64,000 nucleotides of DNA from Mesorhizobium sp. (GCA_004020545.1 SAQE01000004.1:160500-224499); one strand, 5' to 3'. Counted from the first letter of the stretch, positions 24,065 to 33,705 are shown. Notes: generated from the sequence alone by a model not told the origin. Numbers and translations are program-made.

Positions 24065-25831
24065 ATGTATCGCGCACCGGTCGAGGACATAGCCTTCACG
24101 CTGAAACATGTGGCTGGGCTGAAGCCGGCGCTGGATGCCGGCACCTTCGGCGATCTCGGCGAGGACCTCGTCGACGCGATCCTGGCCGAAGCCGGCCGCT
24201 TTGCCAGCGAGGAGGTGGCGCCGCTCTACAAGATCGGCGACGAGCACGGCGCGGTGCTGAAAGATGCGGCCGTCACCACGCCGCCCGGCTGGAAGGAGCT
24301 TTACCGGCGCTGGATCGAAGGCGGCTGGAATGCGCTGTCGGGGCCGGAGGAATTCGGCGGCCAGGGCCTGCCCACCATGCTCGCCGTCGCCGCGCTCGAA
24401 ATGTGGAATTCCGCCGCCATGGCCTTCGGCATCGGCCCGACGCTCACCATGGGGGCGGTGGAAGCGCTCGACAAGCACGCGTCGGAGGCGCTCAAGGCGA
24501 AGTATCTCGCCAGGCTCGTCTCCGGCGAGTGGATGGGCACGATGAACCTGACCGAGCCGCAGGCTGGTTCGGACCTGGCGGCCCTGCGCGCCCGTGCCGA
24601 GCCCGCCGGTGACGGCACCTACCGCATCTTCGGCCAGAAGATTTTCATCACCTATGGCGAGCACGATTTCACCGACAACATCGTGCACCTGGTGCTGGCG
24701 CGGCTTCCCGACGCGCCGGCCGGCACGCGCGGAATCTCGCTGTTCCTGGTGCCGAAATTCCTGGTCAATGACGACGGCTCGCTGGGTGCGCGCAACGACG
24801 TCTTCTGTTCCGGCCTCGAGCGCAAGCTCGGCATCCACGCCTCGCCGACCTGCACGATGATCTATGGCGACGGTTTTGAGGGCATGACGCCTGGCGCCAT
24901 CGGCTGGCTGATCGGCGAAGAGAACAAGGGGCTGGCCTGCATGTTCACGATGATGAACAACGCCCGCCTTGCCGTCGGCATGCAGGGCGTGGCGGTGGCC
25001 GAGACAGCTACGCAAAAAGCGATCGCCTATGCCAACGAGCGCCGCCAGGGCAAGGCCTCGGACTATGCCGGGTCCGGCATGGCGCCGATCGTTCATCACC
25101 CGGACGTGCAGCGCAATCTTTTGACGATGAAAGCGCTGACCCAGATCGCGCGGGCTATCAGCTATTCCTGCGCACATGCCATCGACCGCGCCCGCGTTGC
25201 CGAGGGCGAGGCCGCCGCCACCTGGCGCGACCGCGCCAATCTGCTGACGCCGCTTGCCAAAGCCTTTTCCACCGATGTCGGCGTCGAGGTCGCTTCGCTC
25301 GGCGTCCAGGTGCATGGCGGCATGGGTTTCATCGAGGAGACGGGCGCGGCTGCGCTCTATCGCGATGCACGCATCGCGCCGATCTATGAAGGCACCAACG
25401 GCATCCAGGCGATCGACCTCGTCTCGCGAAAACTGCCGCTCGGCGGCGGCGAGCATGTGCATCGCTATATCGGCGAACTGAAGGCGGTCGCCGATGGGGT
25501 GCGCACCTCAAACATCGAAGGCTTCGGCCGCACCGCCGACAACCTTGATCGGGCGCTCGCCGATCTCGACGAAGCAACGCGTTTCCTGCAGAGGCTGATG
25601 GCCGACGGCAAGGCCGATGCCGCAATGGCCGGCGCCACGCCCTACCTTCGGCTGATGTCACTTGCCGCCGGCGGCGCCTATCTGGCGCAGGGCGGCCTTG
25701 CCGACCGTGGCCGAGTTCCGCTTTGCCGCTTCTTTGCCGAAAACCTGCTTGGCGAGACGCGCGCTCTGAAGGAACGCGTCATCGGCGGCGCCGACAGCCT
25801 CGCCGCCGCCGGCAAGGCGCTGATCGCCTGA
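24065..25831 (+). CDS. Acyl-CoA dehydrogenase, long (DmdC-like) type
   Basis: This FAD enzyme oxidises an acyl-CoA to the 2-enoyl-CoA. At 588 residues it belongs to the longer subfamily with an extra C-terminal domain. Motifs are MNLTEPQAGSDLA (FAD binding), FITYGEHD and VHGGMGFIEETGAAALYRDARIAPIYEGTNGIQ around the catalytic Glu region. GGAGGAG precedes the ATG by 6 bases. It is followed 27 bases later by an enoyl-CoA hydratase gene, so the pair does two consecutive beta-oxidation steps. The family also includes 3-methylmercaptopropionyl-CoA dehydrogenase; the substrate is not decidable here. Confidence 0.92.
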   Translation: MYRAPVEDIAFTLKHVAGLKPALDAGTFGDLGEDLVDAILAEAGRFASEEVAPLYKIGDEHGAVLKDAAVTTPPGWKELYRRWIEGGWNALSGPEEFGGQGLPTMLAVAALEMWNSAAMAFGIGPTLTMGAVEALDKHASEALKAKYLARLVSGEWMGTMNLTEPQAGSDLAALRARAEPAGDGTYRIFGQKIFITYGEHDFTDNIVHLVLARLPDAPAGTRGISLFLVPKFLVNDDGSLGARNDVFCSGLERKLGIHASPTCTMIYGDGFEGMTPGAIGWLIGEENKGLACMFTMMNNARLAVGMQGVAVAETATQKAIAYANERRQGKASDYAGSGMAPIVHHPDVQRNLLTMKALTQIARAISYSCAHAIDRARVAEGEAAATWRDRANLLTPLAKAFSTDVGVEVASLGVQVHGGMGFIEETGAAALYRDARIAPIYEGTNGIQAIDLVSRKLPLGGGEHVHRYIGELKAVADGVRTSNIEGFGRTADNLDRALADLDEATRFLQRLMADGKADAAMAGATPYLRLMSLAAGGAYLAQGGLADRGRVPLCRFFAENLLGETRALKERVIGGADSLAAAGKALIA

Positions 25832-25858
25832 ACAGCCTAACATTCGAAGGAACCGACC

Positions 25859-26614
25859 GTGACCGACCATATCCTCATCGAGCGCCAGGGCGCAGTGCAG
25901 ATCATCCGCATGAACCGGCCGGACAAGAAGAACGCGCTGACGCGCGCCATGTACGCCAAGATGTCGGCCGCCCTTGTCGAGGGGGACGCCGATCCGGCGG
26001 TTCGCGTCCATGTCTTCCTCGGCGTTCCGGGTGCCTTTTCCGCCGGCAACGACCTTGCCGACTTCCTCGTCGTCGCTACCGGCGGCGAGGGTGGCAACGA
26101 GGTCTGGGATTTCCTGATGGCGCTGGCCAAGGCTGAAAAGCCGATGGTGTCGGGTGTCGACGGCATCGCGGTCGGCATCGGCACCACGCTCAACCTGCAT
26201 TGCGACCTGACCTTCGCCACGCCGCGCACGCTCTTCCGCACGCCCTTCGTCGACCTCGGCCTCGTGCCGGAGGCCGGCTCGAGCCTGCTGGCGCCGCAGA
26301 TCCTCGGCCGGCAGGGCGCCTTCGCGCTGCTGGGCCTCGGCGAAGGTTTCTCCGCCGAGCGCGCCAAGTCCGCCGGACTGATCTATGAGGTGGTCGCGGG
26401 AGACGCGCTGGAAGGTGCGGTGCTCGCCGCTGCCGATGAGATCGCCGCCAAGCCGCCGCAGGCGCTGAAGATCGCCCGCGACCTGATGCGCGGCTCGCGT
26501 GAAGATCTCATCGCTCGCATCAAGGTGGAAAGCGAACATTTCCACGAGCGGTTGAAGTCCGACGAGGCACGCGCCGCGCTCACCGCTTTCATGACGCGCA
26601 AGAAGGCGAGCTGA
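25859..26614 (+). CDS. Enoyl-CoA hydratase/isomerase family protein
   Basis: The protein has 251 residues from the GTG at 25859, with AAGGA 6-10 bases upstream. Crotonase-fold signs: RMNRPDKKNALTRAMYAKM, GAFSAGNDLADFL (first oxyanion-hole region) and VGIGTTLNLHCDLTFA followed by PFVDLGLVPEAGSSLLAPQILG (Glu of the active site). It should hydrate the product of the preceding dehydrogenase. Operon with 24065-25831; the pattern indicates fatty-acid or branched-acid catabolism. Confidence 0.9.
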   Translation: MTDHILIERQGAVQIIRMNRPDKKNALTRAMYAKMSAALVEGDADPAVRVHVFLGVPGAFSAGNDLADFLVVATGGEGGNEVWDFLMALAKAEKPMVSGVDGIAVGIGTTLNLHCDLTFATPRTLFRTPFVDLGLVPEAGSSLLAPQILGRQGAFALLGLGEGFSAERAKSAGLIYEVVAGDALEGAVLAAADEIAAKPPQALKIARDLMRGSREDLIARIKVESEHFHERLKSDEARAALTAFMTRKKAS

Positions 26615-26821
26615 TTTCGGCACGGGCAGGTTGTGCCTTGTCCAGGGGAAACTCGCGTCTGGCGCGACTTTTGTCTGTACACGAGGGTCTTCACGCCCTA
26701 TCTGACAAATCCTGCGGGCGGGGGCCTGGTCGGTGGAGAGGACATGGCCCGCAACGTTGCCGTCGATTTGCAAGCTTTGAAGACGATCAGGGGCTTGCAT
26801 TGACGCATTGAACGCTCCGAC

Positions 26822-28147
26822 ATGCTTGCCGATGCCGCAAAGCCGCTGGTGCTGACATTCAGGCTCTGGTGGCGCTTCTGGCCGCAACTGGTCGCCATGG
26901 TGCTGTTGGGTATCGTGTTCGGCGATCTCTTCATGCAGCTTGCAGCGCGTACCGCCTTGCTCAACCACATGGCGGGCCTGGCTCTGCTGACGCTGGTTGC
27001 CCTGACGCAGCTCATCGTCACCGTCGCCATGTTTCAGATGCTGCTGCCTGCCTTGCCGGCAACACGTGCCGCGCAGCAGGCGGCCCAAGGCGAAAGCGAA
27101 GCCGAACCGCGAACCGGCAGCGCGCGGCTGGCGCGCATGATCACGGTCGCGCTGCTGCCCTTTTTCGCCTACTACGCCGCCTGGGGCTTTCTCGGCGACA
27201 CGGTGCGGCAATACTCCCGCGTCGCGCTCGACATGGCGCCTTTCGGCGGAGGGACGGGCAACGTTCTCGATGTGCTCGATTCGCGCTGGCTGGTCTTTTC
27301 GGTCGTCATCTCCTGGCTGATCCGGCGCTTCGCCACCGGCATGCAGACGCGCGGCCGATCGCGCTCCTTCTGGCAGATCGTCGTGGTCATCTGCGAGACC
27401 AACTGGATCTTCATCGGTCTCTACGTGATCTCGCGCTGGAAGGACGAGGTCGTCGGCTGGATCATGAGCCGCAATTTGTTTTCGGCACTGCAGGCCGCCG
27501 CTGAAGGGATCGCCAATCCCATAGCAAGCGCCTTCGCCGATCCGATGGTTCCGGTCGAGGTCACCTCCCTCGACACGACCACCAGGCTGGTCAACCTGTT
27601 CTTCTTTATGCTCCTGCCGGTGATCTGGTTGGTGCTCGCGGCACTGATCTATGGCTACGACGTGCGCGACGACAAGGAGCTGATGCGCGTGCACCGGCGC
27701 GTCGAGCATTTCGGCGAGCGCTACCGCGCCATTCCGAGATTCCTGCGCGACTTCGTCGAGCACTTCATATCCGGCTACCGCTCGCGCTATTTGCCGATCG
27801 CCAACGGCGTGCGCATCACGCTGAGCTCGGGCGTGGTGCTCGTCGTCACGCTGATCGTCGGCTATCGCCTGATCGACTGGCTGGCGGCCTGGGCCTGGCT
27901 CGGCATGACACGGCTAATCGGCCCGCATGAACTCGATACCTGGCAGGTGCTTTCCGACGGCGTCTCGCTGCTCTTCGGCAGCCCGTTCCAGGACTCATCG
28001 ACCGGCATTCTTGTCGAACCGCTCAGGATCTGCTTCCTCGCCGCGATCCTCGAGACGGCATTCGCGCTGCCGAAGCGCCGGACACGTGAAGACGCTCGAC
28101 TGGTTGGCTCCCCGGACGGCGCGGAAGTCGGTGCCCAGAATGCTTGA
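26822..28147 (+). CDS. Polytopic membrane protein, first gene of an unknown envelope operon
   Basis: The gene encodes 441 residues with about seven to eight hydrophobic segments (around 18-40, 47-70, 105-125, 150-165, 182-200, 255-277, 338-362 and one near the end) and a polar loop with many Arg/His near 285-330 (VHRRVEHFGERYRAIPRFLRDFVEHF). There is no ATPase, transporter or enzyme motif I recognise. It overlaps the next gene by 8 bases, so the four genes to 29888 form one coupled unit. A membrane platform for the three anchored proteins encoded behind it is a reasonable inference. Confidence 0.8.
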   Translation: MLADAAKPLVLTFRLWWRFWPQLVAMVLLGIVFGDLFMQLAARTALLNHMAGLALLTLVALTQLIVTVAMFQMLLPALPATRAAQQAAQGESEAEPRTGSARLARMITVALLPFFAYYAAWGFLGDTVRQYSRVALDMAPFGGGTGNVLDVLDSRWLVFSVVISWLIRRFATGMQTRGRSRSFWQIVVVICETNWIFIGLYVISRWKDEVVGWIMSRNLFSALQAAAEGIANPIASAFADPMVPVEVTSLDTTTRLVNLFFFMLLPVIWLVLAALIYGYDVRDDKELMRVHRRVEHFGERYRAIPRFLRDFVEHFISGYRSRYLPIANGVRITLSSGVVLVVTLIVGYRLIDWLAAWAWLGMTRLIGPHELDTWQVLSDGVSLLFGSPFQDSSTGILVEPLRICFLAAILETAFALPKRRTREDARLVGSPDGAEVGAQNA

Positions 28148-28733
28148 AGACGCCCGCTCTCGCCTGAAAGCCTTGTTGGTCGCGGGCATCGGCACCGCGG
28201 CAGCGATTGCGGTCGCCGGTGTCATGGGCGCCTTCGGCGCAAGGCACGAGCCTCTTTCCGTTCTGGCGCCCGCCAGCCCGATCGAAACGGGTCAATGGCT
28301 GCTGAGGCCGCTCAAGGCTTATGCCGCCGAAGGCGAGAATCTCTACGGCGTACCGCTCAAGCCTGGCGCGAAGGCGCTGGTCCTCGAGCTCGAAATGACC
28401 AACCGGACGGCCAAATCGACAAAGGACTATTTCGATGTCCTGCAGGCGAACCGGGCAACGGTCGATCCGGCGACGAAACCGTTCATCGTGCTGACGCGTG
28501 ATTCCACGCTGTCGCCGGAACTGCACCCCGGCATGCCGGAGCGCATGGCCTATATCTGGCAGTTGCCTGACGGAGCGGCTCCGCCGGCGAGCCTAGAGGT
28601 GACGGTCATCCGCGAGACCTACAAGCAGCGCGACAATCTCCACGGCCTGCCCGGCTGGTTCAATCCGACGCCGATCGGGACGCTGAAGCTGCCCATTGGA
28701 AGCGGGCCCGACATCGCGGATATCCGGCCATGA
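28140..28733 (+). CDS. Single-pass extracytoplasmic protein, unknown (envelope operon 2)
   Basis: The gene encodes 197 residues: one N-terminal membrane helix (~8-30; ALLVAGIGTAAAIAVAGVMG) without clear cleavage, then a soluble domain of ~165 residues with alternating hydrophobic strands (GAKALVLELEMTNRTAKSTKDYF...), reminiscent of the immunoglobulin-like DUF4352 fold. The ATG at 28140 lies inside the end of the previous gene. Its stop overlaps the next start (28730-28733). No catalytic motif is seen. Fold impression only; function unknown. Confidence 0.78.
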   Translation: MLEDARSRLKALLVAGIGTAAAIAVAGVMGAFGARHEPLSVLAPASPIETGQWLLRPLKAYAAEGENLYGVPLKPGAKALVLELEMTNRTAKSTKDYFDVLQANRATVDPATKPFIVLTRDSTLSPELHPGMPERMAYIWQLPDGAAPPASLEVTVIRETYKQRDNLHGLPGWFNPTPIGTLKLPIGSGPDIADIRP

Positions 28734-29308
28734 TGCGTAAGCTTGCCAACGTCGTCCTGCTGCTCGCCGCAGTGTCGCTCTGCTACGGCCTGCAGGTGTC
28801 GAAGCCGCATTATGGCGACCTGATCGGGCCGATTCCCGCGCGCGGCGAACTCGGCGACACGGTCGTCGGGCGAAGCTTCGAGGTCCGCGCCGAAAAGGTG
28901 GAATTCGCCCGCAAGCTGAAAGCGGACAGGTTTGGCGACAGCAAGGTTCTGACCACCGGCGGCATCTGGGCCGTGGTCACGGTGGAGTTCGCGGCACGGG
29001 CGCAATCGGCGACGGTGGCGGTCGCATCGTGGCGCGGAACGACAGGCCTCACCTATGACCAGACCGAGCGGCTGTCCTTCACCGATGGACTGCTTCCCGT
29101 GGCCATCGACCCCGGCCTGCCGAAGAAGGCGAGGCTGATCTTCGAGCTGCGGCCGGATGAGGTCAGCGATGCCACTTTGCTGATTTCGGAAAAGCTGATG
29201 TCCGCGCTCGACTCCCAGGCCGAGATATCGCTCGGGCCGGTCGCCATCGGGCCCGACGGCTTGCCGCCCGGCACTGTCGATACGCTGGATATGACGCAGC
29301 CGATCTGA
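28730..29308 (+). CDS. Single-pass extracytoplasmic protein, unknown (envelope operon 3)
   Basis: The gene encodes 192 residues beginning with a signal anchor (RKLANVVLLLAAVSLCYGLQVS). The remainder looks like a beta-sandwich (GDTVVGRSFEVRAEKVEFARKL...GGIWAVVTVEFAARAQ), the same broad pattern as its neighbours: an early RxFxVxxxxVEF strand and a long VxVEF strand. The start ATGATG overlaps the upstream stop by 4 bases. I know no named family. Confidence 0.78.
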   Translation: MMRKLANVVLLLAAVSLCYGLQVSKPHYGDLIGPIPARGELGDTVVGRSFEVRAEKVEFARKLKADRFGDSKVLTTGGIWAVVTVEFAARAQSATVAVASWRGTTGLTYDQTERLSFTDGLLPVAIDPGLPKKARLIFELRPDEVSDATLLISEKLMSALDSQAEISLGPVAIGPDGLPPGTVDTLDMTQPI

Positions 29309-29318
29309 GGGGTATCGA

Positions 29319-29888
29319 ATGACGGCACAGGGTCTGGATCGCGAGAACGGGACGAGCGAACGGAGATGGCGCCGGCGCAGCCTCTGGTCGCTTGTTCTGC
29401 TCGTCCCGCTGAGCCTGGCCATTGGCTCCTATGACAGCGTCAAGGCGCTGCTTGGCGGCAACGACCTCTTCCCGCGCCGCGTCGCCTGGGGCGAAAGCGC
29501 CCGTTTCGGCGGCAGCGACTGGAAATTGACCGATCTGCGCGGCGCCTTCGGCATGTCGAACCTGGCGCCGGATACCGTGCCGGTGCTGGCCGACTTCTCG
29601 GTGAAGATCGGCGATCCCGATCTGCAGAACCGATGGCTCGGCTGCAAGGTGATGCTCATCGACAAGGACGGCCGGCGCTGGTCGCCGACATCCATCGCGT
29701 CGCTGAAAACCACGGACAATGTACAGACCTGCATTTCGGCGATCTTCTCGGGCGCCAGGAGCGGCGACACGCTCAATCTGCGCGAGACGTTCCTGGTGCC
29801 GAAGGAGGCGACCAAATCAATACGCCCGGCCGTCGGTGTCGCCAGCGAGCGGCCGCATTTCCTGCTGTTCCAACTGGAGAAGGACTGA
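29319..29888 (+). CDS. Single-pass extracytoplasmic protein, unknown (envelope operon 4)
   Basis: The gene encodes 189 residues. A positively charged N-terminus (ERRWRRRSLWS) precedes one membrane helix (LVLLVPLSLAIGSY), giving an N-in, C-out protein. The outer domain (ARFGGSDWKLTDLRGAF...VPVLADFSVKIGD...CKVMLIDKDGRRW) again has the strand pattern of genes 2 and 3. It has two cysteines (WLGCKV, VQTCIS) that could form a disulfide. GAGGGG stands 10-15 bases upstream. It is the last gene of the operon and convergent with pdxH. Confidence 0.78.
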   Translation: MTAQGLDRENGTSERRWRRRSLWSLVLLVPLSLAIGSYDSVKALLGGNDLFPRRVAWGESARFGGSDWKLTDLRGAFGMSNLAPDTVPVLADFSVKIGDPDLQNRWLGCKVMLIDKDGRRWSPTSIASLKTTDNVQTCISAIFSGARSGDTLNLRETFLVPKEATKSIRPAVGVASERPHFLLFQLEKD

Positions 29889-29909
29889 TTTCCAGCAGGC
29901 ATTCGAAGG

Positions 29910-30527
29910 TTAAGGGTAAAGTCGCGTCTTGTCCCAGCCACCCTTGGCGTTGCGAGAGAAGACGATGCGGTCGTGCAGCCGGAACGGACGGTCGTGCCAG
30001 AACTCGATCGTCTGCGGCAGGATGCGAAAGCCCGACCAGTGCTTCGGCCGCGGGATTTCGCCGATCGCGTAGCGTGCCGTGTACTCGGCCACCGCCTTTT
30101 CCAGCGCGAAGCGGCTTTCCAGCGGTCGCGACTGTTTCGAGGCCCATGCGCCGATGCGGCTGCCGCGCGGCCGCGTCGCATAATAGGCGTCGGCCTCGGC
30201 GTCGCTGACGATCTCCACCGGCCCGCGCACGCGCACCTGGCGGCGCAGCGATTTCCAGTGGAAGCACATCGCCGCCTTCATGCTGCCAAGAATCTCGCGG
30301 CCCTTGGCGCTCTCGAAATTCGTGTAGAAGACAAACCCCTTTTCATCGAACCCCTTGAGCAGCACCATCCGCACGTCCGGCATGCCGTCGGCATCCACGG
30401 TTGCCAGCGCCACGCCGTTGGGGTCGTTGGGCTCGCTCTTGCTGGCGTCCTCCAGCCATGCGGCAAAAAGCCGGAACGGCTCCGCCGCCTCGGTGAAGTC
30501 ACTGCTTGTTAACTCGGTTTCGTTCAT
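29910..30527 (-). CDS. pdxH: Pyridoxamine 5'-phosphate oxidase
   Basis: This FMN enzyme oxidises pyridoxine/pyridoxamine 5'-phosphate to pyridoxal 5'-phosphate, the active B6 cofactor. It has 205 residues with [27 protein letters not shown] (FMN site), [10 protein letters not shown] and the C-terminal signature [18 protein letters not shown]...RLHDRIVF. The ATG at 30527 is chosen because the family starts here; the frame stays open far upstream by chance. Its 5' end is divergent, 40 bases from the lipoprotein gene. Confidence 0.95.
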   Translation of the reverse strand: MNETELTSSDFTEAAEPFRLFAAWLEDASKSEPNDPNGVALATVDADGMPDVRMVLLKGFDEKGFVFYTNFESAKGREILGSMKAAMCFHWKSLRRQVRVRGPVEIVSDAEADAYYATRPRGSRIGAWASKQSRPLESRFALEKAVAEYTARYAIGEIPRPKHWSGFRILPQTIEFWHDRPFRLHDRIVFSRNAKGGWDKTRLYP

Positions 30528-30567
30528 AGTTTTCCAAATTTTTAACGTTGCGGGAGGAGTTCGCCGA

Positions 30568-31032
30568 TTGTCGCGTATTGCGCAAGCTTTTGACAGCGGG
30601 CAATGGAGCGTTATCGCTTCGGCCAGCGCCAAGGCTGCGCTGCTGACGTTGGCGCTCCCCCTTGCAGGCTGCGGCGCCGGCGGCTTCAGCCTGGAGAAAG
30701 CGGAGGTCGACCGCTCGATCGTCACTTCCAGCACGCCTTCCTCTTCCGCCCAGCCGGCAAGCAGCGACACCGATTCGGACCAGACCACCATCGGCAACGC
30801 GGTCTCGTCGGCCGATATCCAAGAGCTCGGCGGCCAGGCCGTGCCATGGGCCAATGCCGGCACCGGCTCGCGCGGCGCGATCACCGAACTGATGGAGCTC
30901 AAGGATGGCGGCCTCAACTGCCGCAGCTTCACCGCCACGCGCGAGAGCTTCGACGGCGTCGCTCTCTACAAGGGCGAGCTCTGCATGGCCGGCGCCGGCG
31001 GCTGGCGCATGCAGGAGTTCAAGGCGCTCTAA
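30568..31032 (+). CDS. Outer-membrane-type lipoprotein, RT0821/Lpp0805-like surface protein
   Basis: The gene encodes 154 residues from a TTG at 30568, chosen because GGAGGAG lies 9 bases upstream and earlier in-frame codons run into the divergent pdxH. The lipobox LPLAGC marks lipidation at about Cys35. After a Ser/Thr-rich linker, the C-terminal domain ([18 protein letters not shown]...[34 protein letters not shown]) resembles the small surface-antigen family named RT0821/Lpp0805. Role unknown; probably envelope structure. Confidence 0.75.
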   Translation: MSRIAQAFDSGQWSVIASASAKAALLTLALPLAGCGAGGFSLEKAEVDRSIVTSSTPSSSAQPASSDTDSDQTTIGNAVSSADIQELGGQAVPWANAGTGSRGAITELMELKDGGLNCRSFTATRESFDGVALYKGELCMAGAGGWRMQEFKAL

Positions 31033-31132
31033 TCTCACTCTCCGTTTGGCGCCTTGCACCACTGGAATTTCTTCCTATGCGAGCGCATATAGAGGGCGAC
31101 TGTGGACCCATTCTCTCTTTCAGGCAGGAAGC

Positions 31133-32062
31133 ATGCGCGACCCCTATGAGGTGCTGGGCGTTGCCAAGAACGCATCAGCCAAGGAAATAAAATCGGCGTA
31201 CCGCAAGCTCGCCAAGAAGCATCATCCGGACCAGAATCCGAATGACCCCAAGGCGAAGGACCGTTTTGCCGCCGCCAACCAGGCCTATGAGATCGTCGGC
31301 GATGAGAAGTCGCGCGCCGCATACGATCGCGGCGAGATCGACGCCGACGGCAAGCCGCGATTCCAGGGCTTCGAGGGTGCGGCCGGCGGTGGCGATCCGT
31401 TTGCCGGGTTCCGCCGTCAGCAGGGCCCCGGCGGCGCGCATTTCGAATTCCGCACCGGTCGCCCGGGCGGCGATCCGTTCGACGGCAACAGCGATATCTT
31501 CAGCCAGATCTTCGGCGATGCCTTCTCGGGCGCCCGCGGCGCAGGCCGCGGCGACCGTCGCCAGCCGGTCCAGGCGGCGGACCTCAACGTCACGCTGGAC
31601 ATCACGGTCGAAGAAGCGGCCACCGCCGAAAAGGTGACGGCGATGTTCCCCGACGGCCGCAAGATGGCGGTCAAGCTTCCGGCCTATGTCGAGGACGGCC
31701 AGACCATCCGTCTCAAGGGCCAGGGCGAGCAGGGGCCTGGCCAGCCGGGCGACGCGCTGGTCAAGATCCACATCCGCCGCCACCCGCGCTACCGCATCGA
31801 GGGCCGCGACCTGCATGTCGACCTGCCCGTCGACCTGGCCGACGCGGTGCTCGGCGCCAAGGTGGCGGTCGAGACGCCGACCGGCAAGCTCGCGGTCAAC
31901 GTCCCGGCATGGTCGAGCTCGGACAAGGTGCTGCGCCTGAAGGGCAGGGGTTTGCCGGAAAAGGCGGGCGGCCACGGCGACCTCTACGCGCATGTGCGGC
32001 TGATGCTGCCGGAGGGCGGAGACGCCGATCTCGAAGCCCTGATTCGCCGCCGAAAAGGCTGA
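31133..32062 (+). CDS. DnaJ-class cochaperone, CbpA type
   Basis: The protein has 309 residues. The J domain (1-70) has the HPD motif ([11 protein letters not shown]) that stimulates DnaK ATPase. A Gly/Phe-rich linker with GDPFAGF and [13 protein letters not shown] follows, then the two-part DnaJ C-terminal substrate-binding domain ([18 protein letters not shown]...LRLKGRGLP). There is no CxxCxGxG zinc domain, so it is a type II, CbpA-like protein, not DnaJ proper. The start ATG at 31133 has AGGAAG just upstream. Confidence 0.9.
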   Translation: MRDPYEVLGVAKNASAKEIKSAYRKLAKKHHPDQNPNDPKAKDRFAAANQAYEIVGDEKSRAAYDRGEIDADGKPRFQGFEGAAGGGDPFAGFRRQQGPGGAHFEFRTGRPGGDPFDGNSDIFSQIFGDAFSGARGAGRGDRRQPVQAADLNVTLDITVEEAATAEKVTAMFPDGRKMAVKLPAYVEDGQTIRLKGQGEQGPGQPGDALVKIHIRRHPRYRIEGRDLHVDLPVDLADAVLGAKVAVETPTGKLAVNVPAWSSSDKVLRLKGRGLPEKAGGHGDLYAHVRLMLPEGGDADLEALIRRRKG

Positions 32063-32170
32063 TCGAGGCAATTTTCTCCTCAAGCCAGTCTGTTTTCGAC
32101 GCTTGAAGGGGCTCTGTGCCTGTGCGATAGGGCTCCACACAAAGCAGACACTCTTGCGGAGAATGCGCAC

Positions 32171-32989
32171 ATGGCGGGTGGACAGGGCCTGATGGCCGGT
32201 AAGCGGGGCCTCATTCTCGGCGTCGCGAACAATCGGTCGATCGCTTTCGGCATCGCCAAGGCCTGCGTCGATCACGGCGCCGAAATCGCGCTGACCTATC
32301 AGGGCGAGGCGTTCAAGAAGCGCGTCGAGCCGCTGGCGGCCGAACTCAACGCGCATGTCGCCGGCCATTGCGACGTCACCGATCCGGAAAGTCTCGACGC
32401 CGTGTTTGCCGATATCGCCAAGCACTGGGGCAAGCTCGACTTCCTCGTCCATGCCATCGCTTTTTCCGACAAGGACGAGCTCACCGGCCGCTATGTCGAG
32501 ACATCGCGCGACAATTTCCTGCGCACCATGGACATTTCGGTGTACTCCTTCACCACCATCGCCAAACGCGCCGAGCCGCTGATGAGCGAAGGCGGTTCGC
32601 TTTTGACGCTGACCTATTACGGTGCGGAAAAGGTGATGCCGCACTACAACGTCATGGGCGTCGCCAAAGCGGCGCTTGAAGCCAGTGTGCGCTATCTCGC
32701 CGTCGACCTTGGCGCCAAGAAGATCCGCGTCAACGCGATTTCGGCCGGCCCGATCAAGACGCTCGCCGCCTCCGGAATCGGCGACTTCCGCTATATCCTG
32801 AAGTGGAACGAGTACAACGCGCCGCTGAAGCAGACGGTGACGCAGGAAGAAGTCGGCGATTCTGGCGTCTATTTCCTGTCGGACCTGTCGCGCGGCGTGA
32901 CCGGCGAGGTTCACCATGTCGATTCCGGCTACCACGTCGTCGGCATGAAGGCGGTCGACGCGCCGGATATCTCGACCGTCAAGGATTAG
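32171..32989 (+). CDS. fabI: Enoyl-[acyl-carrier-protein] reductase (NADH)
   Basis: The enzyme reduces enoyl-ACP in the last step of each fatty-acid elongation cycle. It is a 272-residue short-chain dehydrogenase of the FabI type: GVANNRSIAFGIAKA (cofactor loop), AIAFSDKDEL, and the catalytic Tyr-x6-Lys in YNVMGVAKAAL. The C-terminus after GVTGEVHHVDSGYHVVGM is typical. It could start at 32171 (ATG, chosen) or at an ATG ten codons later (LMAGKRGLI). It lies between the DnaJ-type gene and a phosphatase gene on the same strand, with gaps of 108 and 51 bases. Confidence 0.94.
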   Translation: MAGGQGLMAGKRGLILGVANNRSIAFGIAKACVDHGAEIALTYQGEAFKKRVEPLAAELNAHVAGHCDVTDPESLDAVFADIAKHWGKLDFLVHAIAFSDKDELTGRYVETSRDNFLRTMDISVYSFTTIAKRAEPLMSEGGSLLTLTYYGAEKVMPHYNVMGVAKAALEASVRYLAVDLGAKKIRVNAISAGPIKTLAASGIGDFRYILKWNEYNAPLKQTVTQEEVGDSGVYFLSDLSRGVTGEVHHVDSGYHVVGMKAVDAPDISTVKD

Positions 32990-33040
32990 ATCTCTCCGCC
33001 TACCTTCCACCAGGCCCTGGCCCGACCTCCGGATGACTTG

Positions 33041-33628
33041 ATGTATCCGCTCGTCTACATCGCACGCCACGGCCAGACGCAGTGGAATGCCGAGGGTCGG
33101 CTGCAGGGGCAGGCGGACACCGACATCAACGCGTTCGGCCGCGCGCAGGCGACCCGAAACGGTCGCCGGCTGGCTGAATTCGTAGCCAATCCCGCGGAGT
33201 TCGACTTCGTCGCCAGCCCGATGCGCCGCACGCGTGAGACGATGGAGCTGATGCGCGCGGCGATGGGGCTCGACCCGCTCGCTTATCGGACGGAACCGCG
33301 TCTGGTGGAATTGAGTTTCGGCGACTGGCAGGGCTTTACTTTCGCCGAGCTCGAGGCCCGGCATCCCGGATCAACGCAAGGCCGCCGCGCCGCCAAATGG
33401 GATTTCCAGCCGCCCGGCGAGGGCGCGGAAAGCTACGAGATGCTGCTCGAACGGGTGAAGCCGTGGTTCGACGCGCTTGAGCGGCAGACGGTCTGCGTCA
33501 CCCATGGCGGCGTCATGCGCTGCCTGTTCCGCTTCGTCGAAGGCATGTCCAAGAGGGATGCGGCCAGCCTCGAAATCCCGCAGGACCGCCTGCTCCGGCT
33601 GGAGGGCCGAAGTTTGGAGTGGTTATAG
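33041..33628 (+). CDS. Histidine phosphatase family protein (phosphoglycerate-mutase-like)
   Basis: The protein has 195 residues with ARHGQTQWNAEGRLQGQAD, whose His becomes phosphorylated, and the second catalytic His in VTHGGVMRCLFRF. Other family marks are SPMRRTRETMELMR and ELSFGDWQGF. Likely a broad phosphatase (GpmB/CobC-like), not a glycolytic mutase. The ATG at 33041 directly follows an in-frame TTG. It may be co-transcribed with fabI. Confidence 0.88.
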   Translation: MYPLVYIARHGQTQWNAEGRLQGQADTDINAFGRAQATRNGRRLAEFVANPAEFDFVASPMRRTRETMELMRAAMGLDPLAYRTEPRLVELSFGDWQGFTFAELEARHPGSTQGRRAAKWDFQPPGEGAESYEMLLERVKPWFDALERQTVCVTHGGVMRCLFRFVEGMSKRDAASLEIPQDRLLRLEGRSLEWL

Positions 33629-33643
33629 GGGCTGCGCCTCAGC

Positions 33644-33705
33644 GTCGTCATCCTAGGGTCTCCGCGACGGAGCTTCGCTCCTGCTTCGCCCTAGAATGGC
33701 GAAGC
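33644..33705 (+). repeat. 62-base dispersed repeat, copy A
   Basis: This repeat has an imperfect palindromic form with the core CTCCGCGACGGAGCTTCGCT. A second copy lies in opposite orientation at 36638-36699; both occupy gene ends (after the phosphatase gene here, after ribB(A) there). It looks like a second family of rhizobial interspersed repeats. Confidence 0.75.

Noticed and set aside
31175-33364. Minus-strand open frame of 729 codons
   Set aside because: Opposite the DnaJ-type gene and fabI; composition typical of antisense frames, with no motif.
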